Part shown: piece after piece, positions 1 to 5,619 of the stretch
Position numbering within the stretch: position 1 is the first letter of the stretch
Layout of the letters: every line of letters begins with the position of its first letter
DNA from: Prevotellaceae bacterium
GTDB lineage: Bacteria; Bacteroidota; Bacteroidia; Bacteroidales; Bacteroidaceae
DNA length: 5,619 bases
Reading direction: 5' to 3'
NCBI GenBank assembly: GCA_030523505.1
Contig: JAUNIK010000197.1
Span: 1 to 5,619, forward strand
Notes under the pieces: generated by a model
The model's database searches: none
What the model was told of the DNA's origin: nothing
The model's input: only the letters and a program-made list of their open reading frames with translations
Translations under genes and position numbers: made by a program

Positions 1-137
1 GATGCTCATCAGAGCGAGAGTGGCATTGGCGACAGATTCATTGGCAGAGTTTACTCTTAGACAATGAATATGCGACAAGGCACAAAGGCTCAAGGCCTTC
101 ATCATAATGTTAATCCATTTTTCATCATAAAATATAA
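1..137 (+). repeat. Diverged repeat element, left copy (R1)
   Basis: Read on the plus strand, this stretch contains, in order, CTCATCAGAG (5-14), ATTGGC (25-30, repeated at 40-45), GAGTTTACTC (47-56), GACAA (74-78), CACAAAG (81-87) and CATTTTTCA (116-124). The same blocks, in the same order and with similar spacing, occur on the minus strand of the intergenic region on the other side of the GH3 gene (2999 down to 2887). Sequence between the blocks has diverged. The copy is probably cut by the window edge. Short open frames crossing it on both strands are not in a consistent phase with the other copy, so I read it as non-coding. The remaining stretch to 199 is very AT-rich and holds no recognisable terminator or gene. 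Confidence 0.6.
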
Positions 138-199
138 ACACCGTTTTTTCCTTGTGATCTTCTTTATATAGTTGTGCCTAATTGTATATTATGACCTTA

Positions 200-2812
200 T
201 TATAAGTTATAATTGACACTCTTCAGATCCTTGTCTGCAGAACTGTTACCGTAGAAGAGGATATACTTGCCAGGAACAGCACGCATGGTGTTTGTCTCGA
301 GGTCGAAGTATTCGAGACGCTCCTTGGTGATGTCGAATGTGACGGTCTTTGTCTCACCCGGTTTGAGACTCACGCGCTCGAAACCACGGAGAGCCTTGAC
401 AGGACCATCGGTGTCTGCCTCTGCCTTGACATAGAGCTGAACAACCTCATCACCCTCAACGCTGCCGGTGTTCTTTACAGGAACCGACAACTTGTCGCCA
501 TCGAGAGAAGCCTCGCCAATCTCGAATGTGGTGTAACTCAAACCGAAACCGAATGGGAAGAGTGGTTCCTGCTGGAGATAACGGTAGGTGCGGTTCTTCA
601 TTGAGTACTCCTTGAAGTCAGGCAACTGAGCATCGTTCTTATAGAATGTGACAGGCAACTTACCACTTGGGTTGTAGTCACCGAAGAGCACATCAGCAAC
701 AGCCTCGCCACCCATCTCACCGCCATACCAAGCCTGGAGGATAGCATCGCAGTTCTGTGTCTCTGGCTCGAGAGCGATTGCCGAACCAGAACAGTTCACG
801 AAGACAACACGCTTGCCAGCCTTATGAAGAGCAGCAAGGAATTCGCGCTGTGGCTTTGGCAACTCGATGGAAGTACGGTCGCCACCCATGAAACCTTCGT
901 ATTTCACGGTCATCTCCTCACCCTCGAGAGAAGGGGAGAGACCACCGATATATACCACTGTCTCTGCATCGCCAATCTCAGCGATAGCATTCTCAGTGGT
1001 GATAATCTTACGCTTCAGGACATCAAACTTCAACTCAGCCTCGCCAGTACCCTGGAAGTAGTCGATATGGAAATTATACTTCTTGCCCTTCTCCAGATGG
1101 ACAGTTTTGTCGGCAGCCACGATAGAGTGGGAGGTCCAGTCTTCGATAACTGTCTCACCCTCGAGAACGAGACGGAAACCGTCATCGCCGGCAACGAGGA
1201 GAGTATAGTCGTCGGTAACTTCAGGAACGAGCTGTCCCTTGAGGCGCATAGAGAAATTGTCGCGATTGATGCCGTCAGCCACTGAAGGCTGCTGGTTGCT
1301 GTTGAAATAGAACTTTGCAGGATAGTACATTGTAGCCTCAGGCTCGCCTTCCAGTTCGGTGTTGTTCCACATCTCTGCTTCAACACCAGGCTTGCCGCTT
1401 TCTGTCTTCACCATATTATAATGAGAAGACTCGAAGTAGCCTTCGCCTACCAGTTTCAAACCATCGATAAACTTCACATTATCCTTGCCAGCCTTGTTCA
1501 CGATACCTTCGAGGATTGTTGTGGTGTGGCGAGGGAAGCCGTTGTAGTTACCCCAGAGCATGACGGAGTCGTTGGCGTTCTGACCCATGACAGCAATCTT
1601 CTGATCCTTCTTCAAAGGAAGGATGCTGTTGTTGTTTTGGAGCAGAGTCATTGTCTCGTGAGCCATCTTGAGAGCCACCTGCTGCGAAGCCTTTGTGTCG
1701 CAGTCGTCAGGACCGAACTTGTTCCACTGTGGAGTCTTCTCCCTGTCGAAGTCGCCCAGGAGAATACGACCAACGATGATGCGCTTCAGACTCTCATTGA
1801 TCTTCTCTTCAGAGAGTTGGCCCTTAGCAACAGCCTCTGGGATAGAGGTGTAGGTGTCACCGCAGTTCACATCAGTACCAGCACTCACGCCACGAGCCGA
1901 AGCCTCGGAACGAGTAGCAACCTTTGCGTGATGGCCCTGCATCCAGATATCGTCGATAGCACCACAGTCTGAAACGATGATACCGTCGAAGCCCCAGTCC
2001 TTGCGCAGAATCTGCTCGAGGAGTTGGGTGTTGGAGCAGCAAGGCTCGCCGTTCCATGCCTGGTAAGCACACATAATCTCACGCACGTTTGCCTTCTGCA
2101 CAAGAGTCTGGAAAGCAGGGAGGTAAGTCTCGTAGAGGTCGCGTGGGTCGAGCTCATCAACACTCATCGAGTGGCGCTCTGACTCAGGACCGCTATGGAT
2201 TGCGAAATGCTTGGCACAAGCGAAAGCCTTGTAGTATTCAGGTTTGTTGTTGCTCACATCAGCGAGGTTCTCCTGACCCTGAAGACCATTGACAACGGCA
2301 GTACCCATCACACCAGTGAGGTATGGGTCTTCACCGTAGGTCTCCTGACCGCGTCCCCAGCGTGGGTCACGGAAGATGTTGATGTTTGGAGTCCAGAATG
2401 AAACGCTGTGATAGAGCGAATAGTTCTCCTCCTTCTGTGCCTCGTTGTATTTGGCACGACCTTCGGTACTTGCTATGGTGAACACATCGTAGAGTAGGTT
2501 GTTGTCGAACGACGCCGCCATACCGATGGTCTGTGGGAATACCGTAGCGACACCATTGCGGGCTGTTCCGTGGAGAGCCTCGTTCCACCACTGGAAACCC
2601 TTGATGCCAAGAGAGTCGATGCCCTTGGAGTCGTTCATCATAAGCAGAGCCTTCTGCTCGATAGTAAGACGGCCGATCAAGTCCTCGGCTCTTTCCTCAG
2701 CACTGAGGCTTGGATCCTGGAATGGATATTCGTAGTGATTACAAGAAGTAATCGCCAGAATGATTGAGATAAAAGCAATTAAGCGTTTCATAATATTTTT
2801 GGTTTTAGTCAT
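200..2812 (-). CDS. GH3 beta-xylosidase-type lipoprotein with PA14 insert
   Basis: This gene encodes a complete 870-residue glycoside hydrolase family 3 protein that should hydrolyse non-reducing terminal beta-linked sugars in the periplasm. Residues 1-24 form a lipoprotein signal: basic start, hydrophobic core, then lipobox I-T-S-C with Cys24. Few acidic residues follow the Cys, so surface export is not obvious. The N-terminal GH3 barrel spans about 35-355: FQWWNEALHG (73-82), RDPRWGRGQETYGEDP (148-163), KH (201-202), and the nucleophile motif VSDCGAI with Asp282. The alpha/beta-sandwich domain (about 385-735) is interrupted by a PA14 domain (about 473-600); Glu630, Glu632 or Glu633 is the likely acid/base. 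A fibronectin III-like domain (about 785-860) ends the protein. The WW.EALHG and GRGQET motifs match the xylosidase/arabinosidase branch rather than typical beta-glucosidases, so xylosidase is favoured by family knowledge, not proven. An alternative start at Met8 (2789-2791) gives a more typical short signal. The gene ends in tandem TAA TAA stops. It follows the GH95 gene on the same strand after 323 nt. Confidence 0.93.
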   Translation of the reverse strand: MTKTKNIMKRLIAFISIILAITSCNHYEYPFQDPSLSAEERAEDLIGRLTIEQKALLMMNDSKGIDSLGIKGFQWWNEALHGTARNGVATVFPQTIGMAASFDNNLLYDVFTIASTEGRAKYNEAQKEENYSLYHSVSFWTPNINIFRDPRWGRGQETYGEDPYLTGVMGTAVVNGLQGQENLADVSNNKPEYYKAFACAKHFAIHSGPESERHSMSVDELDPRDLYETYLPAFQTLVQKANVREIMCAYQAWNGEPCCSNTQLLEQILRKDWGFDGIIVSDCGAIDDIWMQGHHAKVATRSEASARGVSAGTDVNCGDTYTSIPEAVAKGQLSEEKINESLKRIIVGRILLGDFDREKTPQWNKFGPDDCDTKASQQVALKMAHETMTLLQNNNSILPLKKDQKIAVMGQNANDSVMLWGNYNGFPRHTTTILEGIVNKAGKDNVKFIDGLKLVGEGYFESSHYNMVKTESGKPGVEAEMWNNTELEGEPEATMYYPAKFYFNSNQQPSVADGINRDNFSMRLKGQLVPEVTDDYTLLVAGDDGFRLVLEGETVIEDWTSHSIVAADKTVHLEKGKKYNFHIDYFQGTGEAELKFDVLKRKIITTENAIAEIGDAETVVYIGGLSPSLEGEEMTVKYEGFMGGDRTSIELPKPQREFLAALHKAGKRVVFVNCSGSAIALEPETQNCDAILQAWYGGEMGGEAVADVLFGDYNPSGKLPVTFYKNDAQLPDFKEYSMKNRTYRYLQQEPLFPFGFGLSYTTFEIGEASLDGDKLSVPVKNTGSVEGDEVVQLYVKAEADTDGPVKALRGFERVSLKPGETKTVTFDITKERLEYFDLETNTMRAVPGKYILFYGNSSADKDLKSVNYNL

Positions 2813-2890
2813 TCAATAATTCAATTATACCTTTTGGCATAGGGTTGTTTTTATTAGATCAAAATCCTTGTTAAATATATATAAGGTGAA
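2813..2890 (-). promoter_or_regulatory. AT-rich leader, possible GH3 promoter region
   Basis: This AT-rich stretch lies directly upstream of the GH3 gene. I find no perfect match to the Bacteroidota sigma-ABfr -7 consensus TAnnTTTG. The nearest are TATAATTG (minus strand, 2829-2822) and TATATTTA (2879-2872), each with one mismatch and without a clear TTG at the -33 position. If TATAATTG were used, transcription would begin only a few bases before the first ATG, which would favour the Met8 start at 2791. There is no Shine-Dalgarno sequence at a useful distance from either start, which is normal for this phylum. The region is a plausible promoter by position only. Confidence 0.25.
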
Positions 2891-3016
2891 AAATGATTTC
2901 CTGATAATCTCCACTTCGTGGCTGTATTGTCAATGTGAAATCCCTTGTGAGTAAACTCCCAGATGCTTTCCCATCTGCCAATACGCTGCCTCTGATGAGT
3001 CAGCCAAGATTATCAG
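2870..3016 (-). repeat. Diverged repeat element, right copy (R2)
   Basis: Read on the minus strand, this stretch contains CTCATCAGAG (2999-2990), ATTGGC (2982-2977), GAGTTTACTC (2958-2949), GACAA (2931-2927), CACGAAG (2920-2914) and CATTTTTCA (2895-2887), collinear with the copy at 5-124. The spacing between the first and third blocks is 31 nt here and 32 nt there; between the third and fourth it is 17 nt in both. The two copies point in opposite directions and bracket the GH3 gene at about 136 and 143 nt from its ends, measured from the GAGTTTACTC block. Read toward GH3, the element ends in AT-rich sequence 58-75 nt before the first possible start codon. Confidence 0.65.
2901..3016. other. 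Foldable element closed by a 10+6 bp inverted repeat
   Basis: CTGATAATCT (2901-2910) is perfectly complementary to AGATTATCAG (3007-3016). Just inside, TGGCTG (2919-2924) pairs with CAGCCA (3001-3006), which is contiguous with the outer arm. The 3' arm therefore forms one 16-base strand, and the 5' arm carries an 8-nt bulge. The bulge region can itself form CCAC/GTGG (2911-2914 with 2918-2921) as an alternative. Inside is a 6-bp hairpin CAGATG/CATCTG (2960-2965 with 2972-2977, 6-nt loop). The fold is possible on either strand. It may be a MITE-like repeat end or a structured leader RNA of the GH3 gene; the sequence does not decide which. I recognise no known riboswitch. Confidence 0.5.
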
Positions 3017-3100
3017 CAAATTAAAATGGCTGTCGCAGCAAAATATTTAAAAATCTGTTCACGCGCCGCTATTCCCGCACTGTCAGAAAGAGTATCTTCT
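3017..3100. other. Intergenic spacer between repeat element and palindrome
   Basis: This part of the 323-nt gap between the two genes holds no open frame worth calling. It contains a small hairpin, GCTG/CAGC with a TCG loop (3029-3032 with 3036-3039), next to an AT-rich palindromic stretch around 3041-3050. Read on the minus strand, TATTTTG (3045-3039) is one base short of a -7 promoter motif. No RNA gene or terminator is recognisable. Confidence 0.3.
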
Positions 3101-3150
3101 TAGCCCTCCCCCTAATGGGGGGAGATGGAGGGGGGCTACTTCATCTTCTT
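3094..3150. repeat. 8-bp direct repeats flanking the GC-rich palindrome
   Basis: ATCTTCTT occurs at 3094-3101 and again at 3143-3150, one on each side of the palindrome. The left copy touches the palindrome and the right copy is 4 nt from it, inside the last codons of the GH95 gene. This arrangement could be a target-site duplication left by insertion of a short element, but the sequence is low in complexity and an 8-base match could arise by chance. Confidence 0.35.
3101..3138. repeat. GC-rich palindrome overlapping the GH95 stop codon
   Basis: TAGCCC (3101-3106) and GGGCTA (3133-3138) are perfect inverted arms around a C-run and G-run core. An inner 7-bp stem, CTCCCCC (3106-3112) with GGGGGAG (3118-3124), has a 5-nt loop; CCCTCC can alternatively pair with GGAGGG (3127-3132). 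On the minus strand the right arm supplies the TAG stop of the GH95 gene. It resembles the C/G-run intergenic palindromes seen in many Bacteroidota genomes (general knowledge, not checked here). It could help end transcription or protect the mRNA 3' end, but no U-tract follows on either strand, so it is not a standard intrinsic terminator. Confidence 0.7.
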
Positions 3151-5580
3151 CCTCTCGCCGGCCTTCAGTGAAACATTCACCTTGCGACCATTGATGAGCA
3201 CTGTAGCATTGCCACCGGCAATAGAAGTGATGGTGGCTGTTGCAACCTTGCCGTTCTGCCAGGTCATATCAACGATGAAACCACCACGCGCACGGATGCC
3301 CTTCACCTCACCTTCCTGCCAGCGCTCAGGCAAAGCAGGAAGCAGTTCGATGGTGGTCTGGGCACCGTTGGCATCAAACTTATACTCGCTCTGCATCAAC
3401 ATCTCGATGACGCCGGCACAACCACCGAAGTTACCGTCAATCTGGAATGGAGAGTGAGCATCGAGGAGGTTTGGATAAGTACCACCACCACGACGAGCGT
3501 CATCACCAGTATAATTGTCAGGCGAGATGTAGTTGAGGAGTTTTCTGTAGATATGATAAGCATTCTTTGCATCGTGCAGACGAGCAAAGAGGTTTACACG
3601 CCAACCAGTACTCCAACCAGTAGTCTTGTCGCCCTTGATCTCGAGAGTTCTTGCACAAGCCTTCTCAAGAGCCTCGCGACTGTTCACACCATCCTCGAGG
3701 TTGTGACCAGGATACAAACCGAACAGATGACTCTGATGACGGTGCTGTGGGTCCTCATCCTCCCAGTCGTAGAACCACTCCTGGAGATTGCCCTTGTGAC
3801 CAATCTTATATGGATGCAGGCGAGCCAGAACCTTCTCTGCCTCTTCCACGAACTGAGCGTCGCCCATCACGATACCAGCATTGCGAGCATCGGTGACACA
3901 CTCACGGATCATTGCCAAATCAGCAAAACCACCATAGCAGGTGCAACTAGCATAGCCCGTAGGATCCATGAAGATATTCTCAGGTGATGTTGAAGGAGCA
4001 GTGAAGAGATAACTCTTGCCCTCAACGCCCATTGAACTGCTCTCGATAACCCAGTTCATGCAGAACTCGGCAGCACCCTTCAACTGTGGGTAGAATTCGT
4101 TGAGGAACTTCTTGTCGAGCGAGAACATATAATGCTCCCAGATATGTGTTGAGAGCCATGCTCCAGCCATGTTCCAGTTAGCCCAACTTGGTGAACCGCT
4201 ATGCAATCCCACAGGACAAGTCATAGCCCAGATGTCGGTGTTGTGGGCAGTACACCAGCCCTTGTTCACTCCGTAGTAGTGCTTTGCTGTCAACTCGCCC
4301 GACTTCAGCAGTTCCTGCATGAAAGTGAACAACGAGTTGTGCATCTCAGGCATAGCGCCAGTCTCCGCAGCCCAGTAGTTCTCCTCCAGATTGATATTTG
4401 TTGTGTAGTTGCACGACCATGGTGGAAGGATTGACTCGTTCCACAGACCCTGCAGGTTGGCAGGCACATTCGGAGTACGCGAACAACTAATCAGCAGATA
4501 GCGACCATACTGGAAATAGAGCGCCTCCAGTTCTGGGTTGAACTTCGACTCATCGACATATTCGAGCAACTGCTGGTCGGTGCTCTTGTTGCTAACGCCT
4601 TCGCCCTTTGCTCCAAGTCGAAGCGATACTCTGTCGAAGATAGTCTTATAGTCTTTGATATGACGGGCAAGGGCTTTCTTGTAGCCAGTCTTCTCGATAC
4701 GACGCAACAGATTATCAGAGAGAGTCTTGTAGTCGCGGCCTTCCTTCACAGGATCCTTGTCGAAACCGTTGAACGATGTAGCGTTGACAACATACAACAC
4801 CACCTCTTTGCCACCGTTCAGAACCAGTGAGTTGCCGTCAGCCTTCACATTGCCGCCTAAGGCTTTCACCTGAGTACGGAAGTGGATACCTCTGTTCTCG
4901 TCGTAGGCAAACTTCTCGTCACCATCGTAGTATACAGGCAGTGAACCGTAGCCAGCATAACCATCGTTGATGATGGTATTGCCCTTGGTATAGATGTTAT
5001 AGCGCAACTGGCACGACAGCGACACTTTTGCCTTGATACCCTCAGGGTTGTTGGTAGTCATACGAACCACCATACCCGAATCAGGGTTCGTGCAGAAATA
5101 ATCCACAGAGTATTTGTAGCCACCACGCTCGTACTGAGTGTGAGCCACAGCCTCCGAGATGTCCAGCCAACGCTTGTATGCCTTGACATCCTTCATGTCC
5201 GCACCCAGATACTCGATCGACAGTTCGCCCAATGGCTGGTAGTTCTGTGAGAAATGTCCCTGGATGATTCTCTGCAGAGAGTCAGCCTTGGCATACTGTC
5301 CCTTTATCAAAGCCTCGCGAACCAGAGGCACACCCTTGTACGCCTCAGGCGAGTAGATTTTCATGTTGCAAGGTTCGCCCGTCCAGAGAGTGATGTCGTT
5401 GAGAGAGATCTTGTCTCTCACAGCACCACCATAGATGATACCACCTTGAGTACCATTACCAATGACGAGAGCCTCCTCGAAGAAAGTCGCAGGACGGTCG
5501 TAGTGAAGAGTCAGGTTGTTCTGTGCAAAACTTGCAATCCAGCAGAACCCTGCTACCAATGTGATAAAAAGTTTTTTCAT
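3136..5580 (-). CDS. GH95 alpha-L-fucosidase/alpha-L-galactosidase, secreted
   Basis: This gene encodes a complete 814-residue glycoside hydrolase family 95 enzyme, an inverting exo-enzyme that removes terminal alpha-L-fucose or alpha-L-galactose. Residues 1-19 are a signal peptide with a likely cleavage after S-F-A; Cys13 is preceded by Phe, so it is not a lipobox and the enzyme should be soluble in the periplasm. An N-terminal beta-sandwich (about 25-270) begins with a typical W/Y-x-x-P-A-x-x-F/W-like stretch and the GNG motif at 41-43. The (alpha/alpha)6 catalytic barrel (about 275-720) carries NLQGLWN (375-381), TTNINLEENYW (393-403) with Asn395 and Asn397, SPEN with the candidate acid Glu534, HRHQSHLFGLYPG (613-625), and QIDGNFGG with Asp715. 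By family alignment from memory, these match AfcA residues N421, N423, E566 and D766. A small C-terminal beta domain follows. Thr393 stands where AfcA has His419, which points to L-galactose tolerance. All key residues are present and the length is normal. The stop codon TAG lies inside a GC-rich palindrome. Confidence 0.95.
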   Translation of the reverse strand: MKKLFITLVAGFCWIASFAQNNLTLHYDRPATFFEEALVIGNGTQGGIIYGGAVRDKISLNDITLWTGEPCNMKIYSPEAYKGVPLVREALIKGQYAKADSLQRIIQGHFSQNYQPLGELSIEYLGADMKDVKAYKRWLDISEAVAHTQYERGGYKYSVDYFCTNPDSGMVVRMTTNNPEGIKAKVSLSCQLRYNIYTKGNTIINDGYAGYGSLPVYYDGDEKFAYDENRGIHFRTQVKALGGNVKADGNSLVLNGGKEVVLYVVNATSFNGFDKDPVKEGRDYKTLSDNLLRRIEKTGYKKALARHIKDYKTIFDRVSLRLGAKGEGVSNKSTDQQLLEYVDESKFNPELEALYFQYGRYLLISCSRTPNVPANLQGLWNESILPPWSCNYTTNINLEENYWAAETGAMPEMHNSLFTFMQELLKSGELTAKHYYGVNKGWCTAHNTDIWAMTCPVGLHSGSPSWANWNMAGAWLSTHIWEHYMFSLDKKFLNEFYPQLKGAAEFCMNWVIESSSMGVEGKSYLFTAPSTSPENIFMDPTGYASCTCYGGFADLAMIRECVTDARNAGIVMGDAQFVEEAEKVLARLHPYKIGHKGNLQEWFYDWEDEDPQHRHQSHLFGLYPGHNLEDGVNSREALEKACARTLEIKGDKTTGWSTGWRVNLFARLHDAKNAYHIYRKLLNYISPDNYTGDDARRGGGTYPNLLDAHSPFQIDGNFGGCAGVIEMLMQSEYKFDANGAQTTIELLPALPERWQEGEVKGIRARGGFIVDMTWQNGKVATATITSIAGGNATVLINGRKVNVSLKAGERKKMK

Positions 5581-5596
5581 AATAGAAAGAGCATCA

Positions 5597-5619
5597 TTGC
5601 CCCGGTTCTTGCCCGGTTC
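5597..5619 (-). repeat. Imperfect tandem repeat at the window edge
   Basis: Read on the minus strand, GAACCGGGCAA is followed at once by GAACCGGGGCAA, two units differing by one extra G. All three minus-strand frames enter from the window edge. One ends in TGA at 5594-5596, 13 nt before the GH95 start, and would read T-G-Q-E-P-G-Q; another ends in a TGA overlapping the GH95 ATG. Either could be the tail of an upstream gene in the same operon, but 39 nt is too little to decide. Confidence 0.35.

Noticed and set aside
1..60. Plus-strand frame ending in TAG at 58-60, possibly the tail of a gene from the left
   Set aside because: Only 19 codons are visible and they fall inside the repeat copy; too short to support.
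1..105. Partial minus-strand frame starting ATG ATG at 105 and open to the window edge (35 codons)
   Set aside because: It overlaps the left repeat copy, whose counterpart at 2887-2999 does not keep the same phase across the blocks. Other frames here are open too, and there is no convincing signal or family. A real small gene cannot be fully excluded.
1421..1972. A 183-codon open frame on the plus strand opposite GH3, with shorter ones around it
   Set aside because: It is fully antisense to the conserved GH3 domains, and its sequence has no recognisable domain or signal; it follows from the codon use of the real gene.
2992..3003. CTGATGAG, which resembles the hammerhead ribozyme core
   Set aside because: No GAAA-containing second core segment or matching stems follow at the required positions; the motif is part of the shared repeat block.
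3117..3135. G-quadruplex on the plus strand
   Set aside because: Only two long G-runs and one GG pair are present; at best a weak two-layer structure, and the competing hairpin is stronger.
3101..3138. Intrinsic terminator for GH95
   Set aside because: The stem is strong, but no T-run follows on the minus strand.
3454..3987. A 177-codon open frame on the plus strand opposite GH95
   Set aside because: Antisense to the catalytic core of GH95, rich in Ser/Thr/Val/Leu as expected from a reversed coding strand, and without a domain.
5520..5580. Lipoprotein signal in GH95 around Cys13
   Set aside because: The residue before Cys13 is Phe, which does not fit a lipobox, whereas a signal peptidase I site after Ala19 fits well.

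Overview
The window looks like a fragment of a carbohydrate-degradation locus from a Bacteroidota bacterium, most likely a gut or rumen Prevotella/Segatella-type organism. The evidence is the two exported glycoside hydrolases of families typical of polysaccharide utilization loci, a Bacteroidota-style lipoprotein signal on one of them, signal peptides without clear Shine-Dalgarno sites, and AT-rich intergenic DNA between genes of moderate GC. The genus is an inference; no rRNA or marker gene is present.

Layout, in the order of transcription (both genes are on the minus strand, right to left). Positions 5581-5619 are a short upstream edge with an imperfect tandem repeat. Positions 3136-5580 encode a complete GH95 enzyme (alpha-L-fucosidase/alpha-L-galactosidase family) with a signal peptide. 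Positions 2813-3135 are a 323-nt intergenic region holding a very GC-rich palindrome that abuts the GH95 stop, a structured repeat element, and an AT-rich leader. Positions 200-2812 encode a complete GH3 beta-xylosidase-type lipoprotein with an inserted PA14 domain. Positions 1-199 are intergenic, with a second diverged copy of the repeat element in the opposite orientation and no convincing gene.

Working together, the GH3 enzyme would release xylose (or a related sugar) from non-reducing ends, and the GH95 enzyme would remove an alpha-linked L-sugar cap. The GH95 active-site region has Thr where the Bifidobacterium bifidum fucosidase AfcA has His. In the related Bacteroides ovatus enzyme this has been linked to alpha-L-galactosidase activity on complex glucuronoarabinoxylan. 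The pair therefore fits side-chain and backbone trimming of a decorated xylan, although fucosylated xyloglucan is an alternative. No SusC/SusD, regulator or transporter gene lies inside the window.

The least explained signal is non-coding. The two intergenic regions flanking the GH3 gene share a series of short identical blocks in the same order and with similar spacing, in inverted orientation. One copy can also fold into a long helix. This looks like an old interspersed repeat or conserved structured element.
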